64,000 bases of DNA, taken from NCBI RefSeq assembly GCF_000315055.1, contig NZ_BAER01000014.1, positions 1 through 64,000 of the forward strand, written 5' to 3'. Every line of letters starts with the position of its first letter. Within the stretch, counting starts at the first letter, position 1. Positions 9,026-22,522 of the stretch are shown in pieces. Source of the DNA: Paraglaciecola polaris LMG 21857 (GTDB lineage Bacteria; Pseudomonadota; Gammaproteobacteria; Enterobacterales; Alteromonadaceae). The notes beneath the pieces were generated by a model. It was not told the origin of the DNA. It ran no database searches and saw only the letters and a program-made list of their open reading frames with translations. A program made the translations under genes and the position numbers.

Positions 9026-9931
9026 ATGAATAAGTTTGATAGTAAAACCTTCCAAGGACTGATTTTATCACTCCAAGACTACTGGGCAAGACAAGGATGC
9101 GTGATCATTCAACCTCTGGATATGGAAGTTGGTGCAGGTACCTTTCACCCTATGACGTTTTTACGCTCTATTGGTCCTGAGCCAATAAGCAGCGCCTACG
9201 TGCAACCTTGTCGTCGTCCAACAGATGGGCGCTATGGTGAAAACCCGAATAGATTGCAGCATTATTATCAGTTTCAAGTCATGCTTAAGCCATCTCCCAG
9301 CAACATCCAAGAACTTTATTTAGGTTCGCTGAAAGAACTAGGCTTCGATCCTTTGGTACACGATATCCGTTTCGTTGAAGACAATTGGGAATCTCCTACG
9401 CTTGGCGCTTGGGGACTCGGTTGGGAAGTATGGTTAAACGGTATGGAAGTCACCCAGTTTACCTATTTCCAGCAAGTAGGCGGAATTGAATGCTCTCCCG
9501 TCACCGGCGAAATTACCTATGGGTTAGAGCGCTTAGCTATGTACATTCAAGGTGTAGACAGCATTTACGATCTGGTTTGGACCGACGGCCCCCTAGGCAA
9601 AGTGACGTATGGCGATGTATTCCATCAAAATGAGGTTGAACAGTCGACTTACAATTTTGAATATGCCGATGTAGACGCCCTATTCGGTACGTTTGACCAC
9701 TGCGAGAAAGAAAGCCAAAAAATGATTGAAGCTGGGTTGCCGCTTCCTGCTTATGAACAAGTAATGAAGGCATCCCATGCGTTTAACCTGCTAGATGCCC
9801 GCCACGCCATCTCAGTGACAGAACGCCAACGCTATATATTGCGTGTACGTGCGTTATCAAAAGCCTGTGCAGAGGCCTATTATCAAGCGCGAGAAAAGCT
9901 TGGATTCCCTATGTGTAAAAAGGAGGCTTGA
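9026..9931 (+). CDS. glyQ: Glycyl-tRNA synthetase alpha subunit
   Basis: GlyQ is the catalytic subunit of the two-subunit glycyl-tRNA synthetase. The sequence [17 protein letters not shown] at the N-terminus and [22 protein letters not shown] are near-identical to the E. coli enzyme as I recall it. An upstream TTG at 9011 would add five residues, but the ATG at 9026 gives MNKFDSKTF, which matches the family start; the product is 301 residues. glyS begins three bases after the stop. Confidence 0.97.
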   Translation: MNKFDSKTFQGLILSLQDYWARQGCVIIQPLDMEVGAGTFHPMTFLRSIGPEPISSAYVQPCRRPTDGRYGENPNRLQHYYQFQVMLKPSPSNIQELYLGSLKELGFDPLVHDIRFVEDNWESPTLGAWGLGWEVWLNGMEVTQFTYFQQVGGIECSPVTGEITYGLERLAMYIQGVDSIYDLVWTDGPLGKVTYGDVFHQNEVEQSTYNFEYADVDALFGTFDHCEKESQKMIEAGLPLPAYEQVMKASHAFNLLDARHAISVTERQRYILRVRALSKACAEAYYQAREKLGFPMCKKEA

Positions 9932-9934
9932 TTC

Positions 9935-12010
9935 ATGCGTTACGAAAATCTATTAGTTGAAATTGGTACCGAAGAATTACCACCAAAAGCCTTAAGCAAA
10001 TTGGCACAAGCATTTGCTGATAACGTACAAGCGGCACTGGATGATGCAGAACTTAAATACACTTCAGTAAAGTGGTTTGCCTCCCCTCGTCGCCTAGCGG
10101 TTAATGTCATTGGGCTTGCGCAGCAGCAAGAAGACAAATCAATTGAAAAGAAAGGCCCTGCCGTTTCTGTTGCTTTTGATGACACTGGCCAAGCGACCAA
10201 AGCGGCCCAAGGCTGGGCTCGGTCAAACGGTATCACAGTGGAGCAAGCTGAACGCTTAACCACTGAAAAAGGTGAGTGGCTTTTATTTAAAGGTGAAGTC
10301 AAAGGCGAACAAGCCGCCACACTTATACCTGCGATGATTGAAGGGGCCCTTAAAAAGCTACCTATTCCTAAACCTATGCGCTGGGGAAGTAGCCCAATTC
10401 AGTTTATCCGTCCTGTGCATACGGTATGCATGCTATTTGGCGAAGAAATTGTTAATGGAAATATACTTGGTATTGCGTCAGATCGAGTTATCTACGGTCA
10501 TCGCTTCCATGGTGAGAAACAGTTTAACCTTACCCATGCAGATAACTATTTAGAACAGTTGGAAGCGCATTATGTATTAGCTGACTTTGCTGCGCGTAAG
10601 GCTAAAATCAAACAACAAGTCACAACAACGGCAGAGCAAGAAAATGCATTGGCTGATATGAGCGATGCCCTGCTGGATGAAGTTACCGCCCTAGTTGAAT
10701 GGCCTGTGGTATTGACTGCAAGTTTTGATGAATCTTTCTTAGCCGTGCCCAAAGAAGCATTAATCTATACCATGAAAGACGATCAAAAATACTTCCCTTT
10801 GCTGGATAAAGACGGTCAACTCAAATCACGCTTTGTATTTGTCACCAACATCGAAAGCAAAGATGCTTATCAAATAATCAGTGGTAACGAGAAAGTTATT
10901 CGCCCCCGTTTGGCGGATGCCGAGTTTTTCTTTAATACAGATAAAAAGAACACACTTGAGTCACGATTAGAAAGCTTGAAAACCGTACTGTTTCAAAAGC
11001 AGTTAGGTACGCTTTACGAAAAGTCGCTACGTATATCTGAACTAGCTGGAAACATCGCGTCCATGCTCGGGAGTGATACAACACTCGCCGCTCGAGCGGG
11101 TTTGTTATCAAAGACCGATCTTATGACGAATATGGTTATGGAGTTTCCTGATGTTCAAGGTGTTATGGGCATGCATTACGCTAAGTTTGATGGGGAACAT
11201 AACGAAGTTGCTTTAGCACAAAACGAGCAATATATGCCTCGTTTCGCAGGTGACCAGTTACCCACTTCTCATATCAGTTGTGCCGTAGCCCTAGCGGATA
11301 AAATCGATTCGCTTGTGGGCATATTTGGAATAGGACAGGTTCCTAAAGGGGATAAAGATCCTTTTGCTCTTAGGCGCGCTGCCATTGGGGTTTTACGTAT
11401 TATTGTCGAAATGAAACTACCGCTAGATCTGACGGATTTAGTACGCAGTTCCATCTCATTATTCGGCGATAAACTAACCCAACCTGAAGATTTAGAAACA
11501 AAAGTTGTGGATTTTATTTTAGGTCGTTTTAGAGCTTGGTATCAGGAGCAAGGTATTGACGTCGACGTCATTCAGGCAGTTGCGGCAAGGCGCCCTACCA
11601 AGCCGGCGGATTTTGCTGCGCGAATTGAAGCCGTATCTGGTTTCAAAAGTCTTGCTTCAGGCCTTGCCCTTGCTTCTGCTAACAAACGCGTAGCCAATAT
11701 TTTAGCCAAAAATAAGGTAACGGATACCGCAGCTATTGAGCCATCGTTATTTGAAAACGAACATGAAAAAGGCTTGGCTGAAGCGTTAGAAAGTATTGAA
11801 GAGAGCGTGAGTGTATTCGTTAACGATGCCAACTATCAGGGAGTATTTGCAGAACTCGCCACATTACACGTCAAAGTAGATAATTTCTTCGACAACGTGA
11901 TGGTAATGGCCGAAGATGAAAGGATAAGAAACAATCGGCTTGCCTTGTTGTCGAAGTTGAGAATGCTATTCTTACTCGTTGCTGATATTTCGATTTTAAA
12001 TCAGCAGTAG
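9935..12010 (+). CDS. glyS: Glycyl-tRNA synthetase beta subunit
   Basis: GlyS binds tRNA-Gly and completes the alpha2-beta2 synthetase. The 691-residue length is normal (E. coli 689). The N-terminus [15 protein letters not shown] and the segment SPRRLAVNV are family hallmarks. A central HD-like region and a C-terminal anticodon-binding (DALR-like) domain, ending [12 protein letters not shown], follow. The gene is preceded by AAGGAGG and is cotranscribed with glyQ. Confidence 0.97.
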   Translation: MRYENLLVEIGTEELPPKALSKLAQAFADNVQAALDDAELKYTSVKWFASPRRLAVNVIGLAQQQEDKSIEKKGPAVSVAFDDTGQATKAAQGWARSNGITVEQAERLTTEKGEWLLFKGEVKGEQAATLIPAMIEGALKKLPIPKPMRWGSSPIQFIRPVHTVCMLFGEEIVNGNILGIASDRVIYGHRFHGEKQFNLTHADNYLEQLEAHYVLADFAARKAKIKQQVTTTAEQENALADMSDALLDEVTALVEWPVVLTASFDESFLAVPKEALIYTMKDDQKYFPLLDKDGQLKSRFVFVTNIESKDAYQIISGNEKVIRPRLADAEFFFNTDKKNTLESRLESLKTVLFQKQLGTLYEKSLRISELAGNIASMLGSDTTLAARAGLLSKTDLMTNMVMEFPDVQGVMGMHYAKFDGEHNEVALAQNEQYMPRFAGDQLPTSHISCAVALADKIDSLVGIFGIGQVPKGDKDPFALRRAAIGVLRIIVEMKLPLDLTDLVRSSISLFGDKLTQPEDLETKVVDFILGRFRAWYQEQGIDVDVIQAVAARRPTKPADFAARIEAVSGFKSLASGLALASANKRVANILAKNKVTDTAAIEPSLFENEHEKGLAEALESIEESVSVFVNDANYQGVFAELATLHVKVDNFFDNVMVMAEDERIRNNRLALLSKLRMLFLLVADISILNQQ

Positions 12011-12053
12011 TAGTAAGACCTAACTGAATACGTGTGTTTTAGGTAACTATTTT

Positions 12054-12494
12054 ATGACCAAACTTAAACAATTCTATGGCGCCTGTGCAATCTCTCTCCT
12101 CAGCGGTTGTGCCAGCTATACCGTAGAGCCCTATAAAGATATACAGCAACTGCCTGATATGTATTTGAGGGGCGTGTTCACCTGGTGGGAAGCCGACCCC
12201 CAGTATCAGCTTACGCTCAAAGGCGGTAGCACCTATGCTACCGCGATTGAATTAATTGCTGATGGTCAACCCTATGACTTTAAGTTCGCAGACAAAAACT
12301 GGACACCAGGTTCAAGTTGCGGTTATAAAAATCGATTCCGCGATCAAAATATCACGTTGGGTGAAACAACCTATGCCGATTGTAATACTACAGACGAAAA
12401 CTTTAAGTTTGTACCTAAGGAAACCGGCTTGTACGAATTCTCCATCAATTTTTCAAATATAGATAAGCCAATAGTTAAAGTATCCAAATTGTGA
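12054..12494 (+). CDS. Small outer-envelope lipoprotein, possible carbohydrate-binding fold
   Basis: I do not recognise a named family. The N-terminus is a lipoprotein signal with lipobox LSGC, giving Cys19 as the lipidated residue of this 146-residue product. The remainder looks beta-rich, with the pattern YLRGVFTWWEADPQYQL, then DGQPYDFKFADKNWTPGSSCG and a paired Cys further on. It resembles small beta-sandwich modules attached to alpha-amylases and pullulanases in marine bacteria, which also begin with YLRG...W. That resemblance is inference. It follows glyS by 43 bases in the same direction. Confidence 0.6.
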   Translation: MTKLKQFYGACAISLLSGCASYTVEPYKDIQQLPDMYLRGVFTWWEADPQYQLTLKGGSTYATAIELIADGQPYDFKFADKNWTPGSSCGYKNRFRDQNITLGETTYADCNTTDENFKFVPKETGLYEFSINFSNIDKPIVKVSKL

Positions 12495-12558
12495 ACTGAA
12501 ATATTTATTCATAAATATCAATTAGTTAATTTATGAAAGCAGATGGTGACCTCATATT

Positions 12559-14169
12559 TTGATAAAAATAACCGGTAAAATTTATATTAAAGTTGCTTTA
12601 GCTATCGTTATTGGTGCAATCGGCACCTCGTTAGTTACCTCTGTATTTCTATATTTTAATGCCGTTAGTAGCGAACAAAGCAAAGCCCAAGCCCTAATTG
12701 AGCAAGTAGCTGCGACTATTCGAAGCACAGCTTCAATTGCATTGTATGTGCAAGACAAAGAACTCGCTCAGGAAATTGTCCAAGGACTTGTGATTAATGA
12801 TCTTATTGCCGGTGCCGAACTGTCTGACCCCTTAAGTTTAGACGTGAGTTATGGTGATCTTTCTGATGATAAAGGCTTAGTGAAGACCCAAATACAGCAT
12901 CCGTTCATTCCTAATCAATACATCGGCCAGTTACTGATCCATCCTAACCGTCACTACATACAAAGTATCGCCCAACAGAATGCGATAAACGATGCACTTT
13001 TATTACTCCTTTATTCCGCTATCGCGGCTCTGTTCGTTTCTGTGTTGATCCATAAACTTCTTACTCAGCCCATACAAAACTTAACCGCTAGCTTCCTAAA
13101 AATAGATCCGCGCAATACCGAGACAATGCGCACATTAATTCATAAAAAGAATGATGAAATTGGTCAACTCGTTCAAGGTATAAACGATCTCATGGGTGAG
13201 TTGAAAATCACCCTAGAAAACGAAACGGATTTACGCATAAAAACCCAAGCCTTAGAGAGCAAATTTAGACTTATATTCGAGCAAGCAAGCGCCGGGATCT
13301 GCCTAATAGACGCTGATAATATGATTACCGCTGCAAATCCGGCATTCAACAATATTCAACCAAATTGGTTAAACGGCATCGCTTTCACTTACTTATTTGA
13401 AAATCCCGATCAACTAGCAAGCTTACTTATTAGGATCCGTAATGAAGAATCGGTCAACCACCTGTCAATCGATCTAAAGTGTAAATCACAGCTCGGCGAA
13501 GCTAAAAGGTGGGTACATTGCTTATTTTCTCGGGTAACTAATCAACGTTCCCAAGCTCGCCCACCGTCGCCGGTTGATTCGGAAGGAAGCCTTATTGAAG
13601 TCATAATGTACGATGTGACAGTACGAGCGGAGAAAGAACAAAAAACGCGATTCCAAGCAGATCATGATGCACTTACTCATCTAAAAAATAGACGTGCGGG
13701 CGAAAGTGAAATCGAAAATTTATTGCAGACAGTAAATTTGCTAGATATGGGTTTAGTATTATTTATGATCGATCTAGATAAATTTAAGCCCGTTAATGAT
13801 ACTCACGGTCATGATGCTGGAGATCGTGTTCTTATTGAAGTCGGTAAACGCTTACAGACAGTATTTGCCGGTAGAGATGAGCTTTGCAGTCGATGGGGTG
13901 GTGACGAGTTTGTTGCTGCTTACGTGGTAAATGAAGTCAATATTAATGAAATCCAAACGCTCGCTCAATCTACTCTAGATAGCCTACGTCACCCTATCGA
14001 AATATCTGATGGAATATGCTGTTCAATTGGCGGCAGCATAGGTGTAGTGATAGCTCCCATTCACGCTAATAACACCAAAGATTTACTCGCTTGTGCGGAT
14101 AAAACCATGTATCGAGTAAAAGAAAATGGACGTGACCATTTTGAAATATACGATCCAAGTTGGAAATAG
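12559..14169 (+). CDS. Membrane diguanylate cyclase (HAMP-PAS-GGDEF)
   Basis: This enzyme is expected to make the second messenger cyclic di-GMP. Order in the 536 residues: a membrane helix (about 8-32), a periplasmic sensor region (about 33-140), a second helix (about 145-167), a HAMP linker, a PAS-like domain (about 235-350), and a GGDEF domain (about 365-530) with the intact active site WGGDEF. The residues before it (GRDELCSR) do not form the RxxD inhibitory site, so product feedback may be lacking. The start is a TTG; no ATG fits the membrane helix better. The signal sensed is unknown. Confidence 0.88.
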   Translation: MIKITGKIYIKVALAIVIGAIGTSLVTSVFLYFNAVSSEQSKAQALIEQVAATIRSTASIALYVQDKELAQEIVQGLVINDLIAGAELSDPLSLDVSYGDLSDDKGLVKTQIQHPFIPNQYIGQLLIHPNRHYIQSIAQQNAINDALLLLLYSAIAALFVSVLIHKLLTQPIQNLTASFLKIDPRNTETMRTLIHKKNDEIGQLVQGINDLMGELKITLENETDLRIKTQALESKFRLIFEQASAGICLIDADNMITAANPAFNNIQPNWLNGIAFTYLFENPDQLASLLIRIRNEESVNHLSIDLKCKSQLGEAKRWVHCLFSRVTNQRSQARPPSPVDSEGSLIEVIMYDVTVRAEKEQKTRFQADHDALTHLKNRRAGESEIENLLQTVNLLDMGLVLFMIDLDKFKPVNDTHGHDAGDRVLIEVGKRLQTVFAGRDELCSRWGGDEFVAAYVVNEVNINEIQTLAQSTLDSLRHPIEISDGICCSIGGSIGVVIAPIHANNTKDLLACADKTMYRVKENGRDHFEIYDPSWK

Positions 14170-14197
14170 ATACCAATGTTTTGTTCCGTCAACGGTA

Positions 14198-14902
14198 TTA
14201 TAGATTAGCACTACGTAGCGCCATCTTTACCGCAGCTTTGGCGTGTATTTCAGTGGTATCATATAAAGTAACATCAGTTTGACCTTGCTTAACCAATAAC
14301 GATATTTCGGTGCAGCCTAAAACAACGCCATCACAACCATCCTCTGCTAATTTGCCAATAATACGTAAATATCGCTCTCTAGAGTCTTCTTTGATTATCC
14401 CCTGACACAACTCTTGGTAGATCACCCTATGCACAAAAGCTCTATCCTTTTCATTCGGAGTGACAACGTCAATGCCAAACTTTTCACTTATTCGCCTTCG
14501 GTAAAAGTCTTGCTCCATGGTAAACGCCGTTCCCAGTAAACCGACTCGTTTGACATTATCCGCTAATAACCTTTCGGCAGTAGCGTCTGCAATATGTAAA
14601 ATAGGTATAGAGATAGACTGAGAGATTTCATCAATCACTTTGTGCATGGTGTTAGTACAGATAACTAAAAAATCAGCCCCAGCTTTTTCGGTACTCTTGG
14701 CTGCCAGAGCTAATACTAGCCCCAAATCATGCCAGTTTTCTTCTTGCTGCAGCGCGGCTATATATTGGAAGTCTACACTGTTTAACACAATTTTTGCGCT
14801 GCGAAGACCTCCTAGCGTGCTATTAACCTCGCTATTTATATGTTGATAATAGTGAACCGTTGACTGCCAACTCATCCCTCCCAGCAGGCCAATTGTTTTC
14901 AT
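14198..14902 (-). CDS. Aspartate/glutamate racemase family protein
   Basis: The protein interconverts L and D forms of an acidic or other amino acid without a cofactor, using two cysteines. The N-terminal GLLGGMSWQST, the first catalytic Cys in VICTNTMHK and the second in VVLGCTEI are all present in 234 residues. It resembles E. coli YgeA (broad-specificity racemase) and aspartate racemases. The exact substrate cannot be decided from sequence. It is convergent with the diguanylate cyclase gene and ends 28 bases from its stop. Confidence 0.88.
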   Translation of the reverse strand: MKTIGLLGGMSWQSTVHYYQHINSEVNSTLGGLRSAKIVLNSVDFQYIAALQQEENWHDLGLVLALAAKSTEKAGADFLVICTNTMHKVIDEISQSISIPILHIADATAERLLADNVKRVGLLGTAFTMEQDFYRRRISEKFGIDVVTPNEKDRAFVHRVIYQELCQGIIKEDSRERYLRIIGKLAEDGCDGVVLGCTEISLLVKQGQTDVTLYDTTEIHAKAAVKMALRSANL

Positions 14903-15032
14903 ATATGTATCCTTTATTTGGTTAACGTGCCACTAATTGACACCATAATCTGTTATTTAGCATAGAACCAGTTACCACCATTATCCCTATACCACCTTAC
15001 TGATTACATCGCTTCTTAACTCACTTAACAAA

Positions 15033-15054
15033 AAACCCGCTATAAAGCGGGTTT
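15033..15054 (-). terminator. Terminator of the dnaA-dnaN-recF-gyrB operon
   Basis: The stem AAACCCGC/GCGGGTTT with a six-base loop lies about 40 bases past the gyrB stop. Read on the minus strand it is followed by six T residues, so it ends gyrB transcription. Confidence 0.8.
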
Positions 15055-15092
15055 TAGGATTACGAAAGAAGACACTAGGTATCCTAGCCTAG

Positions 15093-18609
<3,517 letters not shown>

Positions 18610-18629
18610 AATAGGATCAACAAATAACG

Positions 18630-19733
18630 CTACAGTCTCATTGGCATTATAACGTACAGTGCAGAATCATCGGATCCATCTTCAATTAATGCACTACTAT
18701 TAGAATCAGCCAGGGTAAATTTCACTTCTTCAGCACTTAACGCGTTGAGTACATCAATCAGATAAGCGACGTTAAACCCAATTTCCAAATCCCCACCCTG
18801 ATAGTCAACATCTACAATTTCCACGGCCTCTTCTTGCTCTGGATTGTTAGCGGTGATTTTCAACTCGCCGGATGATAGGTTTAAACGTACGCCTTTAAAT
18901 TTTTCATTAGATAATATTGAGGCTCTAGAGAACGCATTTTTAAGTCCAAGTTTGCTGGCCACGATATTTTTATCACCGTCTTTAGGTAATACTCGACGGT
19001 AATCAGGGAAGCGCCCATCGACCAACTTACTGGTAAAAATAAAATCATTCGAAAATATACGGATATGGTTAGAGCCAACCTGTACTTTTAAAGATTTGTC
19101 ATTGTCTTCGATTAACCGAATAATCTCCATAACGCCCTTACGGGGGATAATAACTTGACGGTTCGGCAACGTGGCTTCAGTATAATTTAAGCGACATAGA
19201 GCAAGTCTATGACCGTCAGTTGCCACCGTGCGGATAACATTATCTTCGGTTTCTAACGACATGCCGTTTAAATAATATCGAACATCTTGTTGTGCCATAG
19301 AGAAATGTACACTATCAATCAAGCGCTTAAGATTCGATTGAGAAATTTCAAACTCAAGTTCACCCTGCCAATCTTCTAGATTTGGATAATCATTAGCGGA
19401 TAAGGTGGATAAACTATATTTGCTCCGTCCACAGCGCAAGATTGCTTTGTTACCATCAAGCTGAAAACTAATTTCACTGCCGTCGGTTAAACCACGGATG
19501 ATATCTAAAAGCTTCTTAGCCGGTACCGTAATTTCACCTTCCTCAAAGTCACCGGTAAGCGTGACATTAGAAATTAACTCAACTTCCAAATCTGTACCTG
19601 TTAACCACAATGCGTTTTCGCTTACCTTAATCAATACATTAGAAAGAATCGGTAACGTATGTCTGCGTTCCACAGCGCCAGAAACTAACTGTAACGGCTG
19701 TAAGAAGTTTTCCCTGCTTATGCTGAATTTCAT
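18630..19733 (-). CDS. dnaN: DNA polymerase III beta subunit (sliding clamp)
   Basis: The clamp encircles DNA and tethers polymerase III and repair enzymes. The 367-residue length is typical, built from three similar clamp domains. The N-terminus MKFSISRENFLQPLQLVSG, the central VRYYLNGMSLE...ATDGHRLA and the C-terminal ALYVIMPMRL are diagnostic. It follows dnaA by 19 bases and precedes recF by 20 in the standard operon. Confidence 0.98.
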   Translation of the reverse strand: MKFSISRENFLQPLQLVSGAVERRHTLPILSNVLIKVSENALWLTGTDLEVELISNVTLTGDFEEGEITVPAKKLLDIIRGLTDGSEISFQLDGNKAILRCGRSKYSLSTLSANDYPNLEDWQGELEFEISQSNLKRLIDSVHFSMAQQDVRYYLNGMSLETEDNVIRTVATDGHRLALCRLNYTEATLPNRQVIIPRKGVMEIIRLIEDNDKSLKVQVGSNHIRIFSNDFIFTSKLVDGRFPDYRRVLPKDGDKNIVASKLGLKNAFSRASILSNEKFKGVRLNLSSGELKITANNPEQEEAVEIVDVDYQGGDLEIGFNVAYLIDVLNALSAEEVKFTLADSNSSALIEDGSDDSALYVIMPMRL

Positions 19734-19752
19734 CTAAATTCTCGTAACTTTT

Positions 19753-21180
19753 TTATGAGGATAAGGTGCGAATTAAATTTTGATAGTCTTCTTTTATATC
19801 ATGACTTTCTTCTCTAAGCTGCACAATTTTCCGACACGCGTGCAACACAGTCGTATGATCTCGGCCGCCGAACGCATCACCTATCTCAGGCAAACTATGA
19901 TTAGTTAGCTCTTTAGACAATGCCATAGCCATTTGCCGAGGCCGAGCAACACTTCGGCTTCTGCGTTTAGATAATATGTCTGCCATTTTGATCTTGTAAT
20001 ACTCTGCCACCGTTTTTTGGATGTTGTCGATGGTAACGAGCTTCTCCTGTAGCGCTAATAAATCACGCAAAGCCTCTCGAACAAAATCGATGGTGATCGG
20101 ACGCCCAGTAAAATTAGCGTTTGCAATAACGCGGTTTAATGCGCCTTCGAGTTCTCGTACATTAGAGCGAAGCCGTTTGGCAATAAAAAAGGCCACCTCA
20201 TCGGGCAATACGATTTTATTTTCTAACGCTTTTCGCATCAAAATTGCTACACGAGTTTCAAGTTCCGGTGGTTCGATTGCAATTGTTAACCCCCAACCAA
20301 AACGAGATTTCAATCTATCTTCCACCCCGTCAATTTCTTTTGGATATCGATCAGAGGTAAGAATGATTTGCTGATTACCCTCTAACAAAGCGTTGAAAGT
20401 ATGAAAAAATTCTTCTTGGGAACGATCTTTATTGGCGAAAAACTGAATATCATCAATAAGCAGTGCATCGACTGAACGATAATAACGCTTGAATTCTTCA
20501 ATAGCGTTATTTTGTAGAGCCTTTACCATGTCTTGTACAAAACGCTCGGAATGCATATACACCACGGTTGCATCTTTCTTATTATCTATGATGCCATTAC
20601 CCACAGCGTGCAACAGGTGTGTTTTGCCTAAACCAGTGCCTCCGTATATAAATAACGGATTATAAGCTTTACCAGGATTATCAGATACTTGCCTTGATGC
20701 CGCCCGAGCAAGTTGATTGGACTTACCTTCAACGAAATTATCAAACTTATAGTTAAAATTGATGTTACTTTTATGAGAAGCAGCTATTTTAAGATTTGGT
20801 ATCGGAGCACTATTGTCCGCCTGTGAATTACTGCGGGCAGTTTGATGTTTTTGCAATGAGCGAATACTGTTTTCAACCGCAGAAGATTGCACTGTGCTAG
20901 GTGTGGAATTAAACGACTGTCCTATTGGTTGCGTAGCTGCAGCAGACTTCACTTCAATTCTTAATTGAGGAACGGAGTCATTGGAGCAAAACTCAACAAA
21001 CAGTGCTTCAATTTGCGCTATATATTTATCGCGCACCCAATCGAGTACAAACCTATTAGGTGCAAAAAGGGTAACTGAGGCATTCTCTTCATTAGCAATT
21101 AATGGTCTTATCCACATACTAAACTGCTGAGTCGGCAAATCTTGCTGAAGCCTTTCAAGGCAACGATTCCATAAAGACAT
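19753..21180 (-). CDS. dnaA: Chromosomal replication initiator DnaA
   Basis: DnaA binds boxes at oriC, melts DNA and recruits helicase. Domain I ([26 protein letters not shown]) is followed by a low-complexity domain II (about residues 85-140). The AAA+ domain III has Walker [14 protein letters not shown] and Walker [11 protein letters not shown]. Domain IV has the box-reading helix [15 protein letters not shown]. The open frame begins at a TTG at 21201, but the ATG at 21180 gives MSLWNRC, which fits the family, with GGAG upstream; the product is 475 residues. The upstream region holds two DnaA boxes, suggesting autoregulation. Confidence 0.97.
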   Translation of the reverse strand: MSLWNRCLERLQQDLPTQQFSMWIRPLIANEENASVTLFAPNRFVLDWVRDKYIAQIEALFVEFCSNDSVPQLRIEVKSAAATQPIGQSFNSTPSTVQSSAVENSIRSLQKHQTARSNSQADNSAPIPNLKIAASHKSNINFNYKFDNFVEGKSNQLARAASRQVSDNPGKAYNPLFIYGGTGLGKTHLLHAVGNGIIDNKKDATVVYMHSERFVQDMVKALQNNAIEEFKRYYRSVDALLIDDIQFFANKDRSQEEFFHTFNALLEGNQQIILTSDRYPKEIDGVEDRLKSRFGWGLTIAIEPPELETRVAILMRKALENKIVLPDEVAFFIAKRLRSNVRELEGALNRVIANANFTGRPITIDFVREALRDLLALQEKLVTIDNIQKTVAEYYKIKMADILSKRRSRSVARPRQMAMALSKELTNHSLPEIGDAFGGRDHTTVLHACRKIVQLREESHDIKEDYQNLIRTLSS

Positions 21181-21504
21181 TAAAAAACTACTCCGAGCCA
21201 ACAGTAGAAAGGAAAAATCACGTCCAATTTTAACAAAGAAGAAATAGATTACAGAAAAAAACTGGGCTGTTTAACGATTAAATATTCAACACAAATGGTT
21301 AAATCAGGCTGAATTATCCCTTTAAACTGTGCATAAGTAAATATGGTATTTATTTATTTATATTCGATCTAAAAACAAAATAGTAAGCTATTGATAAATA
21401 TGTATATTTTTAAAAAATATAAAATTAACTTTCTTAATAACAAAACTAAGAAAATCAATAATCAGGCCAGTTTGAGATAAATAAAACATAAAATAATTAT
21501 CTAT

Positions 21505-21513
21505 TGTGGATAA
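21505..21513 (-). promoter_or_regulatory. DnaA box TTATCCACA in the dnaA upstream region
   Basis: A perfect consensus box is read on the dnaA coding strand, about 305 bases before the start codon. The weaker copy TTATGCACA at 21328-21336 is nearer the gene. Confidence 0.65.
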
Positions 21514-21595
21514 CTAGGCTATGTAGCAACTAGTTACCCAAACGAGGCTAAATTATGTTAAAGATCATTAATTACACAATGATCTTGATAACCGA

Positions 21596-21624
21596 TTGAC
21601 AAATGATGAGCAGATCAATAGAAT
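21596..21624 (+). promoter_or_regulatory. rpmH promoter
   Basis: A perfect -35 TTGACA (21596-21601) and a near-perfect -10 TAGAAT (21619-21624) stand 17 bases apart. Transcription should begin near 21631 and read through rpmH, rnpA, yidD and yidC. Confidence 0.85.
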
Positions 21625-21637
21625 TCAGCGTCCTTTT

Positions 21638-21664
21638 TGAGCATGTAAGTGCTCATTTGTTTTT
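21638..21664 (+). terminator. Leader hairpin with T run before rpmH (possible attenuator)
   Basis: The stem TGAGCA/TGCTCA with a six-base loop is followed by TTTGTTTTT, between the promoter and the rpmH start. It has terminator form but a short stem, so it may only reduce read-through. Confidence 0.4.
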
Positions 21665-21690
21665 AACCTTATGTAGCGGATAACTAGGTC

Positions 21691-21825
21691 ATGAAAAGAA
21701 CTTTTCAACCAAGTAACTTAAAGCGTAAGCGTTCACACGGTTTTCGTGCCCGTATGGCGACTAAAAATGGCCGCAAGGTTATTGCCAATCGTCGTGCTAA
21801 AGGCCGTGCGCGTTTAACAGCTTAA
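21691..21825 (+). CDS. rpmH: 50S ribosomal protein L34
   Basis: The gene encodes the 44-residue L34, too short for most ORF filters. It begins [18 protein letters not shown] and ends AKGRARLTA, with the usual excess of Arg and Lys. L34 is a late-assembling protein of the large subunit. A strong promoter precedes it and rnpA begins nine bases after its stop, the usual arrangement in bacteria. Confidence 0.98.
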   Translation: MKRTFQPSNLKRKRSHGFRARMATKNGRKVIANRRAKGRARLTA

Positions 21826-21834
21826 TCATTTAAA

Positions 21835-22197
21835 GTGGGTGAAAATACTTTTTCTCGGGAGTTAAGACTATTGACTCCCACCCACTTTGAATTTGTTTTT
21901 AAAAATGCCACTCCTGCCGTATCCCCAAATTTAACTTTACTTGCCCGACATAATGACCGTCTTAATCCAAGACTGGGCATTACAATTGCTAAAAAACGCG
22001 TTAAGAAAGCCCATGATCGCAATCGAATTAAACGTATAGTGCGTGAAAGTTTTCGCAATCATCAGCAAAGCTTACCTAACATTGATATAGTAGTGGTCGG
22101 TAAAAGTGGGCTCGACAAGCTCTCAAATCAGGAACTATTCCTAGTTTTAAGTAAGTTATGGAAAAAGTTAGCCAAGCGCTGCGAAAAATCCCAATAG
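21835..22197 (+). CDS. rnpA: Ribonuclease P protein component
   Basis: RnpA is the protein cofactor of RNase P, which trims tRNA 5' ends. The 120 residues contain the family start [17 protein letters not shown] and the RNA-binding signature [20 protein letters not shown]. The start is GTG. The 3' end overlaps yidD by 40 bases, a coupling common in gammaproteobacteria. Confidence 0.96.
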   Translation: MGENTFSRELRLLTPTHFEFVFKNATPAVSPNLTLLARHNDRLNPRLGITIAKKRVKKAHDRNRIKRIVRESFRNHQQSLPNIDIVVVGKSGLDKLSNQELFLVLSKLWKKLAKRCEKSQ

Positions 22198-22412
22198 GTT
22201 TGATTAGACTATACCAGCTATGGCTTTCACCAATGCTGGGGCCAAACTGTCGTTTTCATCCGACCTGCTCTTACTATGCAATTGAAGCAATAAAACAACA
22301 TGGGATGTTAATTGGTGGTTGGTTAAGCATCAAACGCATATTAAAATGTCATCCGCTGCATTCTGGTGGAATCGATCTTGTGCCCGAAAAGAAGAAGCAA
22401 AACAAGCACTGA
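22158..22412 (+). CDS. yidD: Membrane protein insertion efficiency factor YidD
   Basis: YidD is a small membrane-associated protein that helps YidC-dependent insertion. The 84 residues include [27 protein letters not shown] with the conserved cysteines, then [24 protein letters not shown]. It starts inside the end of rnpA and is followed by yidC after 110 bases. Confidence 0.95.
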   Translation: MEKVSQALRKIPIGLIRLYQLWLSPMLGPNCRFHPTCSYYAIEAIKQHGMLIGGWLSIKRILKCHPLHSGGIDLVPEKKKQNKH

Positions 22413-22522
22413 AATATTAGAATTTGCCCATATAACCAGTACGGATAAATTCACAATTGTATGAAGGTCGTCGCCTCGGCAATACGACTTAAATTAATAA
22501 TGTAGTTAATATAGAGTATTTT

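Larger units (their letters stand above)
21202..21690. promoter_or_regulatory. Divergent dnaA/rpmH control region
   Basis: This AT-rich stretch of about 490 bases has no gene. On the minus strand it holds two DnaA boxes fitting TTATNCACA, at 21328-21336 and 21505-21513, likely used for dnaA autoregulation. A perfect inverted repeat AAGATCATT/AATGATCTT lies at 21561-21586. The strong rpmH promoter and a leader hairpin follow and are listed separately. Confidence 0.7.
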
